NCBI GenBank assembly: GCA_963761475.1
Contig: CAVXGT010000014.1
Coordinates: 1 to 64,000, forward strand
DNA from: Ga0077555 sp963761475
GTDB taxonomy: Bacteria; Pseudomonadota; Alphaproteobacteria; Rhizobiales; Hyphomicrobiaceae
Direction of reading: 5' to 3'
DNA length: 64,000 nucleotides
Shown: positions 1 through 8,442 of the stretch, piece after piece
Layout of the letters: each line of letters starts with the position of its first letter
Numbering within the stretch: position 1 is the first letter of the stretch
Program-made: the position numbers and the translations under genes
The notes under the pieces: generated by a model
Told to the model about the DNA's origin: nothing
What the model saw: only the letters and a program-made list of their open reading frames with translations
Database searches by the model: none

Positions 1-801
1 CGGCCGGCACGGCAAAGGTCGTGTCCTTGTCAACACGCACGAACAGGCGGCTGTTGTTTTCCTCGAGAGCGCACGGCATGAAGTTCATCGAGGGCGAGCC
101 GATGAAGCCCGCGACGAAGCGCGTCGCCGGATTGTCGTAGAGCTCGTGGGGGCCCCGACCTGCTCGATGTTGCCGTCGTTCATGACCACGACGCGGTCGG
201 CGAGCGTCATGGCCTCGACCTGATCGTGCGTCACGTAGACGGTGGTCACCGGCACCTTCTGGTGCACGCGCTTGATTTCGGTCCGCATCTGCACCCGCAG
301 CTTGGCATCGAGGTTGGAGAGCGGCTCGTCGAACAGGAACACTTTTGGGTTGCGCACGATGGCGCGCCCCATGGCGACGCGCTGGCGCTGGCCGCCGGAC
401 AGCTGCTTCGGCTTGCGGTCGAGCAACTCGGTGATGTCGAGGATGCGTGCTGCTTCATCGACCCGCGTCTTGATTTCCGCCTTGGGAAACCGTTTCAGCC
501 GCAACCCGAACGACATGTTCTCGGCCACCGTCATATGCGGATAAAGCGCATAGTTCTGGAACACCATCGCGATGTCGCGGTCTTTCGGCGGCACGTCGTT
601 GACGACGATGTCGTCGATGGCGATGTCGCCGCCCGTGATGTCTTCGAGACCGGCGATCATGCGCAGCGTCGTCGACTTCCCGCAGCCCGACGGTCCGACC
701 AGAACCACGAACTCCTGGTCCTTGATGTCGAGGTCGATGCCGCGAACGGCCAGCACCTCGTCGTACTTCTTGATGACCTTGCGAAGCTTTACCTCGGCCA
801 T
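1..801 (-). CDS. Sugar-type ABC transporter ATP-binding protein (MalK/UgpC family), partial and frameshifted
   Basis: This is the ATPase of an importer of the carbohydrate uptake (CUT1) type, powering uptake through the two permeases encoded just upstream. Visible motifs are Walker A GPSGCGKST (residues 36-44), the Q-loop FQNYALYPHMT, the ABC signature LSGGQRQRVAM, Walker B VFLFDEP and the switch His in YVTHDQ. After residue 220 the frame is lost at the run GGGGGCCCC (148-156). One frame over, the protein resumes with HELYDNPATRFVAGFIGSPS, typical of MalK/UgpC after the nucleotide-binding domain, and continues off the left edge. One missing base would restore the frame, so a sequencing error is as likely as a mutation. 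The start ATG at 801 lies 7 bases after the preceding permease gene. The transported substrate cannot be read from the sequence. Confidence 0.93.
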
Positions 802-808
802 GGGGCCC

Positions 809-1723
809 TCATCCTTTGGTCGCGCCGGCGGTCAGGCCGGCAATGTAGTAGTCCATGAGAAAGGCGTAGATGATGAGCGGCGGGGCGGCGCCCAGCAGGG
901 CTCCCGTCATGATCTGACCCCAGTTGAAGACGTCGCCCTTGATCAGCGTCGTGACGATGCCGACCGGCATGACGAGTTGGTCGGTCGAAGTCGTGAAGGC
1001 GAGGGGATAGAGGAACTGCGCCCAGCTCACCGTGAAGGCGAAGATGGTGGCCGCGATCAGGCCCGGCAGCGCCACCGGAATGAAGATGCGGGTCAGCGTC
1101 TGGAACCAGGTGGCGCCGTCGATCAGTGCAGCCTCGTCGAGCTCTTTCGGGATCGACGAGAAATAGCCGATCATGATCCAGGTGCAGAACGGCACCGTCA
1201 GCGTCGGATAGAGGATGAGCAGCACCCACCACTGGTTGATCAGCTCGATGCCCGTCCATTCCCGGAACACCGCCATCATCTTGAACAGTGGGATGAAGAG
1301 CAGCGTTTCGGGAATGAGGTAGGTCAGGAACACGCCGGTTGCCAGCGTCGCCGAGCCCCAGAACTTCATGCGCGAGAGCGCAAACGCGGCGGGGATCGAG
1401 ATCAGCATGGTGAGGGTCACCACGCAGATCGAAACGATGGCCGAGTTGAAGAAGAAGCGCTGGAACTCCGAACCCGAAAGCAGTGCCGCATAGTTTTCCA
1501 AGGTCGGATTGTAGACCCACCAGGGATTGGTCGCCGCCGATATCTCGGCGCTCGTCTTGAGCGACGTGATGAACATGTAGATTGGCGGCGTCAGGAAGAA
1601 GATCGCGAACAGGATCAGGAAGAAGTAGGACCAGCGCAACGCCCAGTCCCTGTCGCGGGTCATGCTGCCGTACTTGGGAGCGGCGGCCTTGGCCGGAGCG
1701 CCGGATGCGGTTGTGGTAGCCAT
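809..1723 (-). CDS. ABC sugar transporter permease (MalG/UgpE-type)
   Basis: This is the second membrane subunit of the sugar-type importer, of the binding-protein-dependent permease family (BPD_transp_1). It has about six membrane segments, starting with the hydrophobic stretch WSYFFLILFAIFFLTPPIYMF. The conserved cytoplasmic EAA loop, ELDEAALIDGATWFQTLTRI, contacts the ATPase. The ATG at 1723 overlaps the stop of the preceding permease gene (TGATG), so the two are translationally coupled. A GTG one codon upstream (1726) is also possible. The length of 304 residues is normal. It ends 7 bases before the ATPase gene. It is MalG-like by position and by its periplasmic loop between the first segments; the substrate is unknown. 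Confidence 0.93.
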   Translation of the reverse strand: MATTTASGAPAKAAAPKYGSMTRDRDWALRWSYFFLILFAIFFLTPPIYMFITSLKTSAEISAATNPWWVYNPTLENYAALLSGSEFQRFFFNSAIVSICVVTLTMLISIPAAFALSRMKFWGSATLATGVFLTYLIPETLLFIPLFKMMAVFREWTGIELINQWWVLLILYPTLTVPFCTWIMIGYFSSIPKELDEAALIDGATWFQTLTRIFIPVALPGLIAATIFAFTVSWAQFLYPLAFTTSTDQLVMPVGIVTTLIKGDVFNWGQIMTGALLGAAPPLIIYAFLMDYYIAGLTAGATKG

Positions 1724-2655
1724 CACGCTTCGTTCCCTCTCCGGTTGACGTCGCGCAGAATGAAGATCGCGGCGACCGACAGGATCGGCACCATGAACAG
1801 CGACACAGCAGCACCTAGCGGAATGTCACCGCTCTCGATGCCGAGCCTAAACGCCCAGGTTGCGAACACATGCGTTCGGTCGATCGGACCGCCGGCCGTC
1901 AGAACCCGTACGATGTCGAAGTTGGCGAACGTCACGATCAGCGAGAACAGCGTCGTGATCGCGATGATGTTGCGCATCATCGGCAGCGTGATGTACCAGA
2001 TGCGTTGCCACCATGTGGCGCCGTCGATCTCGGCCGCTTCATAGAGCTGGTCAGGCACTGATTTCAGCGCCGCCAGGTACATGATCATGAAGAACGGCGA
2101 GCCGATCCAGATGTTGACCAGGATGACGCAGAAGCGCGCCCAGCCGGCTTCGCCGAGCCACGGGATGCGACCTCCTCCAAACTGCGCGAAGATCCAGTTG
2201 AAAGCCGAGTAGGACGGATCGAACAACCAAAGCCACGCCAGCGTCGACATGGCCGGCGGAATGACCCACGGCACCAACAGCATGCCGCGCCACTTCCGCT
2301 GCCCTTTGTTCGGAATGTTGTGCACGAAGTGGGCGACGATGAAGCCCAGGATGGCTTTGAATATGACGGCCGTTACGGCGAACACGACCGACTGCTCGAC
2401 CACCAGCCAGAATGCCTCGCGCTTGAAGAGATACGTGAAGTTCGCGAAGCCGACGTACCGCGTCATGTTCTTCGACAGCGTCGCCAGGTAGATGGCGTAG
2501 CCGGCCGGATAGGCCACCAGCATGAAGATCAGGAACAGCAGCGGCAGGGTCATCAGGAAGGCGATCGTCGACTTGCGTCGCATCACCTTGCGCAAGCCGG
2601 AATGACCAGCGGCTGCCGCCATGCTGTCCGGGCGTTCAAGGGTCGTATCGACCAT
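1723..2655 (-). CDS. ABC sugar transporter permease (MalF/UgpA-type)
   Basis: This is the first membrane subunit of the sugar-type importer, 310 residues. The N-terminus is polar up to about residue 30, then the first membrane segment STIAFLMTLPLLFLIFML begins. The EAA-type loop is QLYEAAEIDGATWWQRIWYI, the docking site for the ATPase. It lies downstream of the binding-protein gene, separated by an 80-base gap that contains a strong hairpin (2672-2714), and it overlaps the next permease gene by a few bases. The order binding protein, MalF-like, MalG-like, ATPase is the usual CUT1 arrangement. Confidence 0.93.
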   Translation of the reverse strand: MVDTTLERPDSMAAAAGHSGLRKVMRRKSTIAFLMTLPLLFLIFMLVAYPAGYAIYLATLSKNMTRYVGFANFTYLFKREAFWLVVEQSVVFAVTAVIFKAILGFIVAHFVHNIPNKGQRKWRGMLLVPWVIPPAMSTLAWLWLFDPSYSAFNWIFAQFGGGRIPWLGEAGWARFCVILVNIWIGSPFFMIMYLAALKSVPDQLYEAAEIDGATWWQRIWYITLPMMRNIIAITTLFSLIVTFANFDIVRVLTAGGPIDRTHVFATWAFRLGIESGDIPLGAAVSLFMVPILSVAAIFILRDVNRRGNEA

Positions 2656-2671
2656 GTTTCGTCTCGCTCAA

Positions 2672-2714
2672 GCGGCGTCCCGGGCCAAAATCGTCGCAAC
2701 GGCCGGGACGCCGC
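2672..2714 (-). promoter_or_regulatory. Intergenic hairpin between binding-protein and permease genes
   Basis: A perfect 12-base inverted repeat (GCGGCGTCCCGG, 2672-2683, with CCGGGACGCCGC, 2703-2714) surrounds a 19-base loop in the gap after the binding-protein stop. There is no T-run, so it is a poor terminator. Hairpins in this position of ABC operons are known (as in malE-malF) to protect the upstream mRNA and give more binding protein than permease. That role here is inferred from position. Confidence 0.6.
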
Positions 2715-2735
2715 CCGTCGCGACGATGAGAGCCG

Positions 2736-4088
2736 TTATCGGCGGCTTGTGATGCCCTCGAGCTCGGACTGGGCCCAGTCGATTGCCTTGTCGATGGCGA
2801 GGTTCTCGAGGGTCACCTTGGCAATCAGCTTCGGCATGAGGGCCTGACTGTAGATCTGCTGGCCGATGTCGAACGGCGCCGGGTAGGCGGCAATCGTCGA
2901 CTGCTGGTCACCCTTGTTCGGATAGTGCGAAATCGAACCGGGCGGCGGACCTTGCTCGTCCCAGACCTTGAAGTCGTTGTACGTCGCATAGGGCGGCAGA
3001 TCGTAGCCCTTGCTGGCGTTGACGAACATCTCGGCCGCCCGCCGTGTCGAGATATGGCGAATGAAGCTCTTTGCCGCCTCCTTGTTCTTCGAGAACTTCC
3101 AGATCGCGTGATAGTAGAAGTTGGTGCCGATATACCGGCCCTTCGGCCCTTTCGGGCAGCCGTGGTGCCAGATCTTCTCTGCGATTTGCGGGGCGTCGCG
3201 CTTGGCGACGGCCCAAGCGCTCGGCGGGTTGAAGATCGACGCGCCTCTGCCCGAGACCAGCCACTTGTTATTGGACGCATCGTCCCAGGCGTAGACTTCA
3301 GGCGGAAGTTGCGCGAGCAGGCGTTTCGAGTAGTCGAGCACCTCCCGTACCGGGTCCGACTTCACCGTGATGTTGCCCTTGGCATCGACCAGGAAAGCGC
3401 CATAAGAGGCAAACAGCGCGCCGATCCACTGCACTGTGTCGGCCGTCTGGCCCATCGGAAGACCAAAGGGAACGCCCGCCTTCTTTGCGGCCTCCGCAGC
3501 CTTGAGATAAGCGTCCCAGGTCCAGGTGTCGGCAAGTTCCTTGTTCGGGGCCTTCCCGGCCGGGTACATGGCCTGGAGGTCGATGCCGGCGTGCTCCTTG
3601 AAGATGTCGAGACGCGAGCAGCAGGCATAGGAAAGCGTGCCACGGCTCGACGGCGTTGCCATCCACTTGCCGTCCTTCTTGCCGAAGTGCTTGAAGGTGT
3701 CGCTGACGTCGCCGCCTTCCTTGATGACGTCGTTGACCACATCGTCCACCGGCTCGAGCTTGTCGGCATGTTCGGACGGCAACCAGTTGGTCATCGTGAT
3801 GATGTCGTGGCCAGACCCGGCCTGTGCCTCGGCTGCGATCGTGAGCAGCAGCTTGTTGCCTTGGCTAGTGATGAAGTCGACCTGGACTTCTACGTTCTCC
3901 TTCTTCGACCATTCGTTGACGAGGTCGGTGAAGGCCTGGTTTCCGCCAGGAACCCAGTGATCCCAGATCCCGATTGAAAGTTTACCCGCAGCATTGGCCG
4001 TTCGGATGAATGGGGCGGCCACCGTGGCAGTGGCGGCGGCAGCCGTGGTAGCGACGAATTTGCGGCGATTGAGTCTTCCGGACGGCAT
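2736..4088 (-). CDS. Extracellular solute-binding protein, family 1 (Tat-exported)
   Basis: This is the periplasmic receptor of the sugar-type ABC importer, 450 residues. The N-terminus MPSGRLNRRKFVATTAAA carries a twin-arginine (RRKF) motif, then a hydrophobic stretch and a likely AxA cleavage site (TANAA), so it is probably exported folded by Tat. The mature protein starts KLSIGIWDHWVPGGNQAF, typical of family 1 sugar-binding proteins. The start is set by a strong ribosome site: AGGAGGGAAGTA directly precedes the ATG at 4088. An ATG-like start at 4130 would add 14 residues with no such site. The gene leads an operon with two permeases and an ATPase downstream. A promoter with an overlapping palindrome lies about 120 bases upstream. 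The ligand is not identifiable. Confidence 0.93.
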   Translation of the reverse strand: MPSGRLNRRKFVATTAAAATATVAAPFIRTANAAGKLSIGIWDHWVPGGNQAFTDLVNEWSKKENVEVQVDFITSQGNKLLLTIAAEAQAGSGHDIITMTNWLPSEHADKLEPVDDVVNDVIKEGGDVSDTFKHFGKKDGKWMATPSSRGTLSYACCSRLDIFKEHAGIDLQAMYPAGKAPNKELADTWTWDAYLKAAEAAKKAGVPFGLPMGQTADTVQWIGALFASYGAFLVDAKGNITVKSDPVREVLDYSKRLLAQLPPEVYAWDDASNNKWLVSGRGASIFNPPSAWAVAKRDAPQIAEKIWHHGCPKGPKGRYIGTNFYYHAIWKFSKNKEAAKSFIRHISTRRAAEMFVNASKGYDLPPYATYNDFKVWDEQGPPPGSISHYPNKGDQQSTIAAYPAPFDIGQQIYSQALMPKLIAKVTLENLAIDKAIDWAQSELEGITSRR

Positions 4089-4206
4089 TACTTCCCTCCT
4101 GACTATAGGCTTATCGGCGTTTCCAAACATTTATCGGCAGTCTTGCCCCGCAGCAGAAATATGAAGCAGCTGCCAGATATTGGCGCTTTCGCGCGGTAAC
4201 AATTCA

Positions 4207-4242
4207 AGTGTAGGGGTTATCTTTCCCGATTGGCAATTGGGA
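4207..4242 (-). promoter_or_regulatory. Putative promoter with overlapping palindromic operator for the sugar ABC operon
   Basis: On the minus strand, TTGCCA (4236-4231) and TACACT (4212-4207) are spaced by 18 bases and resemble a sigma-70 promoter upstream of the binding-protein gene. The -35 lies inside a 19-base near-perfect palindrome, TCCCGATTG-G-CAATTGGGA (4224-4242, one mismatch between arms). A repressor bound there would block the promoter, which would fit substrate-induced control. The regulator is not encoded within the visible part of the operon. This is inference from sequence shape only. Confidence 0.45.
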
Positions 4243-4304
4243 TTTTATTGTGCACTGCATGATTTGCAGCGGCGGTCCGCGCCATCAAGGCCGCAGCGGA
4301 CGCA

Positions 4305-5183
4305 CTACAGCTGACCGGCGATCGCCACCAGAATGACGCCGGGTACGATCAGCGCGATCGTCACCACCGTTCTCTGCGTAATCACCTCACGCCCGAACCA
4401 CAGCACGCCCAACAGCAGCGTGAACAGCGGTGTGGCCGAAACGATCGGGACCACAGTCACCATGTCGCCGACCTGTAGGGCGTTGTTGAGAAACTGCAGC
4501 GACAGTGCCACCGACACGCCGGAAGCAATGAACCAGAGGGCGCTGCGTCGTGTGCCGACAAGCGGCCGGCGCTGGGTCTGGAAGGCTGCGAAGCACGAGA
4601 GCATCGAAACCGAATTCGCCACCAGCACGGCAAACGAAGCGCTGGCCACTTCCAGCAGCCCTATCTTGGTCACCGTGTGGCCGGTGGCCCGGATCAATGA
4701 AGCGCCAAGCGGCAAGGCCAGTGCCCACAGCGGCCAGCTTCGCTTGATACCGGTCGGGCTCCATGCGGCGACGATGGCGCCGGCAACGACACAGGCGGTC
4801 CCGGCCGCGATCGGCAGCGTCATGCGCTCGCCGAGCAGAACGATGGCAAACAGCGCCCCAAACAAAGGCGTGACAGCCGTGAGCGCGCTCGACAGCGTCG
4901 GCCCCATCATCTTGATGCTCTGCGCCGCCAGCATCGAGGAGAGCGCCGGCCGAAAGACACCAACCGCGGCAAACATCAGGCAGGCCGTCGTCGCCCAGTA
5001 CCAGCTGACGAGGAAGAAAGGGGCAGCCAGCCAGTAGATGATGGCGGATGCAGCGATCGAGATGATCGTGCCCGTGCGCGCATCCGACTCTTCCAGGCCC
5101 AGGTTCGTGAAGTGATTGGAAAGCGCAAACAAGAAGGCGGAAGCCAGCGCATAAAGAGGGGCTAGATAGGGAAAATCGCTCAT
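4305..5183 (-). CDS. EamA/DMT-family transporter
   Basis: This is a membrane protein of the drug/metabolite transporter superfamily, 292 residues, with about ten hydrophobic segments arranged as two EamA repeats. The second repeat begins near WPLWALALPLGASLIRA. Family members export amino acids, metabolites or drugs; the substrate here is unknown. The ATG at 5183 overlaps the stop of the upstream SRPBCC gene in an ATGA junction, so the two are cotranscribed and coupled. An in-frame extension to 5294 exists but reads as low-complexity coding shadow of the upstream gene. Confidence 0.88.
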   Translation of the reverse strand: MSDFPYLAPLYALASAFLFALSNHFTNLGLEESDARTGTIISIAASAIIYWLAAPFFLVSWYWATTACLMFAAVGVFRPALSSMLAAQSIKMMGPTLSSALTAVTPLFGALFAIVLLGERMTLPIAAGTACVVAGAIVAAWSPTGIKRSWPLWALALPLGASLIRATGHTVTKIGLLEVASASFAVLVANSVSMLSCFAAFQTQRRPLVGTRRSALWFIASGVSVALSLQFLNNALQVGDMVTVVPIVSATPLFTLLLGVLWFGREVITQRTVVTIALIVPGVILVAIAGQL

Positions 5184-5713
5184 CCGTTGGAAGCTTCGGT
5201 GCGGTTTTCGGCTTTTGCCATGGCCTCCGCCTTGCGCTTGTAGCGCCGCCCCCCGCTGCGCAGCCCGAGCGGCACCGTGAGGCGCGAAATCCACCGCGAC
5301 GGCGTCGTCTCCCGTGTCATGTCGAGGCGCGTACCTCCGGCAACGTCGGCGAGCACGAAGCCGATGTAGTCGTCGTGGCCTTCGATCAATGCCGGTTCGG
5401 TGCCCTCTGGCACGATCTCGTACAGGATGGCAATGCCCGCTCGCTCGTCGGCAATCCGGGTCAACATCGCCACCTCGGTCTCACCCGCAGCGATCTGGAT
5501 CGCCTCGAGATCGGGCCGGCCCGGCACGGTCTCGGCACGCACATGCAGCGGGATCAGGCCTTCGAACACGATCTCCCGCGCCCGCAGCATGCGCCAGATG
5601 AGTTCGCGCGGCGCCCGGATCAGCACCGCGTGCTCATAGCGCCGCCTCTTGCGCCCGAAAATCGTGTCTCCGATCGCGATCACGAGATCGCGCAACATCA
5701 GCAAGAGGCCCAT
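5180..5713 (-). CDS. SRPBCC-family protein (START/polyketide-cyclase-like)
   Basis: A 177-residue protein with a short hydrophobic N-terminus (MGLLLMLRDLVIAIGDTIFG), then a basic patch and an SRPBCC-like core. The pattern HAVLIRAPRELIWRMLRA at the start, and the spaced beta strands that follow, suggest a ligand-binding helix-grip fold. The C-terminal part is basic (SGGRRYKRKAEAMAKAE), as in other members of this group. The function is unknown. It is coupled to the EamA transporter by a 4-base overlap. ATG 5713 follows AAGG with good spacing; a TTG at 5716 is less likely. Confidence 0.7.
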   Translation of the reverse strand: MGLLLMLRDLVIAIGDTIFGRKRRRYEHAVLIRAPRELIWRMLRAREIVFEGLIPLHVRAETVPGRPDLEAIQIAAGETEVAMLTRIADERAGIAILYEIVPEGTEPALIEGHDDYIGFVLADVAGGTRLDMTRETTPSRWISRLTVPLGLRSGGRRYKRKAEAMAKAENRTEASNG

Positions 5714-5767
5714 CAAGTGCCTTGTTTTTGAGGAGTGCCCAATCGCGCGCTGGCCGAGGTGTTACGG

Positions 5768-7312
5768 CTACATCGTGGCGCCGATCACCCAAGGCACATA
5801 TTCGGCATCGCCGTAGCCCAGTTCCTCGCTCTTCGTGCGTTCGCCCGATGCCGTGCGCAACAGGAACTCGAAAATCTCCTGTCCCTTGGCTTCGATCGAC
5901 ACGCCGTCGACGATGTCGCCGCAGTTGATATCCATGTCGTCGATCATGCGATTGTAGATCTCGGTGTTGGTCGCAAGTTTGAAGGAGGGCGTCGGTTTGC
6001 AGCCGTAGGCCGAGCCCCGCCCGGTTGTGAATGCCAGCACGTTGCAGCCCCCCGCCACCTGTCCCGTCGCCGACACCGGGTCATAGCCGGGCGTATCCAT
6101 GAACACGAAGCCCTTCTCCGTGATCGGCTCGGCGTAGCGGTAGACGGCATTGAGCGTCGTCGTCCCGCCCTTCGCCGCAGCCCCGAGCGACTTCTCGAGG
6201 ATGGTCGTGAGGCCGCCGAGCTTGTTGCCGGGCGAGGGGTTGTTGTCCATGCTCATGCGGGCCCGCGCGGTATAGTCCTCCCACCACCGGATCACCTCCA
6301 CCAACGACTCGCCGACCTCGCGGTTGCGCGCGCGCCGCGTCAGCAGATGCTCCGCGCCATAGATCTCCGGCGTCTCCGCCAGCACCGCCGTGCCACCGTG
6401 ATGCACTAGCCTGTCGACGGCAGCCCCGAGGGCCACGTTGGCGGTGATGCCGGAGTAGCCGTCTGACCCGCCACACTGCAGTGCCCACACGAGTTCCGAG
6501 GCGGGCAGTGTCTCTCGTCGCGCCCTGCCGGCGATCGGCAGCATGTTGGCAATCGCCTCGACACCGGCGGCGATGGTTTTTTTCGTCCCCCCCGTGTCCT
6601 GGATGGTCATCGTGCGAAACGTGTCGCTCTCGACCAGCCCGTAGGCATCCTTCATGCGCGCGATCTGGAAGCCTTCGCAGCCGAGGCCAACGACGAGAAC
6701 GCCGGCCATGTTGGGGTTCGAGGCATAGCCCCAGGTGGTGCGCTTCAGAACCTCGAACGTCTCGCCGTCGGAATCGATGCCGCAGCCCGTCGAGTGGACG
6801 AGCGGGATCACCCCGTCGATGGTCGGATGGTCGGCCAGCACGCCCGATTTGGTCACCGCCTCCGCAATGAAGCGCGCCACCGTCGCCGAGCAGTTCACGG
6901 ACGTGACGACGCCGATGTAGTTGCGCGTTCCGCATTTGCCCGATTGCCGGCGAAAGCCTTGGAACGTCGCCTGCTGCTCGACGGGCAGGATGGGTTCATT
7001 CCGCGCTGCCTCGGCGAAGGCGTAGTCGCGCTCGAAGGCCGCAAAGGCGCAATTGTGCGTGTGCACGTGGGTGCCGGGGGCGATGTCCTCGGTCGCAAAG
7101 CCGATGATCTGCCCGAATTTCAGGACCGGCTCGCCCTTGGCAACCGGCCGGCAGGCCATCTTGTGGCCCTTGGGAATGCGACCGGCAGCAGTGACGGAGC
7201 GCACGGTCGAGCCGGCAGGCACCGCGTCGACGGCGACGATGATGTTATCCTGGCCGTTGAGTGACAATGTCCGTGGCTCGCCGCCTGCGCTGGTCCTCGT
7301 CGTGCTGCTCAT
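5768..7312 (-). CDS. UxaA-family hydro-lyase (altronate/galactarate dehydratase-like, with N-terminal SAF domain)
   Basis: A 514-residue enzyme with an N-terminal SAF domain (about residues 20-95, including DNIIVAVDAVPAGS and IPKGHKMA, with the metal-type HVHTHN motif) fused to a large UxaA C-terminal domain. The latter shows CGTRNYIGVV, HSTGCGID, GLGCEGFQ and CGGSDGYSGITAN. Relatives dehydrate sugar acids (D-altronate, D-galactarate) or cleave sulfolactate, using Fe or another divalent metal. The start ATG 7312 follows GGGAGG at good spacing. The nearby sugar-type ABC importer would fit a sugar-acid catabolic role, but the exact substrate cannot be told. It is not clearly in an operon with its neighbours (54 bases to the SRPBCC gene). 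Confidence 0.9.
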   Translation of the reverse strand: MSSTTRTSAGGEPRTLSLNGQDNIIVAVDAVPAGSTVRSVTAAGRIPKGHKMACRPVAKGEPVLKFGQIIGFATEDIAPGTHVHTHNCAFAAFERDYAFAEAARNEPILPVEQQATFQGFRRQSGKCGTRNYIGVVTSVNCSATVARFIAEAVTKSGVLADHPTIDGVIPLVHSTGCGIDSDGETFEVLKRTTWGYASNPNMAGVLVVGLGCEGFQIARMKDAYGLVESDTFRTMTIQDTGGTKKTIAAGVEAIANMLPIAGRARRETLPASELVWALQCGGSDGYSGITANVALGAAVDRLVHHGGTAVLAETPEIYGAEHLLTRRARNREVGESLVEVIRWWEDYTARARMSMDNNPSPGNKLGGLTTILEKSLGAAAKGGTTTLNAVYRYAEPITEKGFVFMDTPGYDPVSATGQVAGGCNVLAFTTGRGSAYGCKPTPSFKLATNTEIYNRMIDDMDINCGDIVDGVSIEAKGQEIFEFLLRTASGERTKSEELGYGDAEYVPWVIGATM

Positions 7313-7817
7313 CGTCGATCCTCCCACCTACTCGTGCACCGGCATGGCCTGATGCTGAATTGCGTGTGCTCTCATTGGCCGCGCCAAAATCACTTGCAAC
7401 CCGGCGTGCAGGGCCGTTGCCGTTGCACTGTGAGCCTTGGTTTCAGCGCCCCCGAACGGCGGCACGCAACGACGCCACCTCTCGGAGGGCACGCTGCCAG
7501 CCGATCTGCGAGCCTTACGCTCGTTGCCTCGGAATGTGCTATACTTTCGGAGGCTTGACGACAGGAGAGTTGGACCGCAGCCGTTCCAATTGGCGGTTTT
7601 GAACGCTATTTTGTTGTCCCATCAAGTGCCGCTGCCCCTTCGGCGGACGCCTGCACCGCTTGGCGGATCGCCTTTGCTCCACAGCCATTGATGCCCAACC
7701 AACACAGCCCGATGAGATTGATGTGGACCGTGCCGCAGCGCCACATATTTGGTGCTGGCAGTTCGCTCCGACACCCCTCTAGATGCAGCGTCACTCGATC
7801 TGCAGAGAGGTCATCCA
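7313..7817. other. Intergenic stretch of about 500 bases, no gene seen
   Basis: This separates the minus-strand UxaA-family gene from the plus-strand small gene at 7818. Overlapping reading frames here lack convincing start sites or protein-like composition. An extended -10-like TGCTATACT occurs near 7537-7545 on the plus strand but without a clear -35, so a promoter is only a weak guess. Confidence 0.5.
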
Positions 7818-8192
7818 ATGCGCAACGACGAGATTGCTGAAGCCTGGGAAGAAGCCGAGGCAACCCTCAAGGAGCACTGGCAGGCCAGCATGGATTCTGG
7901 CCTCGAAGGCATCACGCCGGAAGCCACGGCTGAGGCCATCGCCTTGCTGGATGCCTATGGCAAAGCCATGTCGATCCTTCCAGAGCCGGCGACCGAGGCC
8001 GCCATTCTGGCCGAAATGGAGCGGACGATTGTGGCGCTGAACGACCTCAATGAACGCAACGACGGTGCCATGATCGAAGCCGACGAGCGGGAGATGATCT
8101 GCGGCTTCCTGATCGACGCCGCAGTGGCCTGTGGTCTCGATGCCGAGAAGTTCGAGGATGGCGACCCGACTTTTGCCTGGCGCGAGTTCTGA
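7818..8192 (+). CDS. Hypothetical acidic protein
   Basis: A 124-residue soluble, acidic, Ala/Glu-rich, probably helical protein that I do not recognise. It starts MRNDEIAEAWEEAEATLKEH. AGAGAGG sits 8 bases before the ATG at 7818 and fixes the start; a frame extension to 7749 has no ribosome site. It ends DPTFAWREF. It stands alone, upstream of the GntR gene with 250 bases between, and its function is unknown. Confidence 0.65.
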   Translation: MRNDEIAEAWEEAEATLKEHWQASMDSGLEGITPEATAEAIALLDAYGKAMSILPEPATEAAILAEMERTIVALNDLNERNDGAMIEADEREMICGFLIDAAVACGLDAEKFEDGDPTFAWREF

Positions 8193-8375
8193 GCCGAAGG
8201 CGTAACGGACAAATTGCGCGCCCAACGCGCAGTGCGGGTGGTCGACCGGCTCCTCCGATGGCGTTGTGTACGGCCAGTCCCGCTGACGAGCCGCAGCTCA
8301 CATTGCGGCTTGAGGGGAGAAACACTCAACCGGTGGCGCCGTTGCGCGCTGGCGCCGCTTGCAACGCATGAAATA

Positions 8376-8402
8376 GCATTTGGAATTCTGAATTCCGAAT
8401 GC
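8376..8402. promoter_or_regulatory. 27-base palindrome, probable operator of the gntR-phyH operon
   Basis: GCATTTGGAATTC (8376-8388) and GAATTCCGAATGC (8390-8402) are inverted repeats matching at 12 of 13 positions around one central T. It lies 41 bases before the GntR start. GntR/FCD regulators bind palindromes as dimers and commonly repress their own operon, so autoregulation is the likely role. This is inferred from position and symmetry. Confidence 0.65.
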
Positions 8403-8442
8403 TAAGAAAGCTGCCATCGCCCCACGAGAGGCAGCTCACCCC

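Noticed and set aside
572..2044. Open frame of 490 codons on the plus strand over the ABC permease genes
   Set aside because: It lies opposite well-supported transporter genes, is rich in Arg/Asp/Gln repeats typical of GC-rich antisense frames, and has no ribosome site.
7537..7603. Possible promoter and ten-codon leader (TTG start after ACAGGAGAG) in the gap before 7818
   Set aside because: No clear -35 and no function for such a leader; could not be supported.
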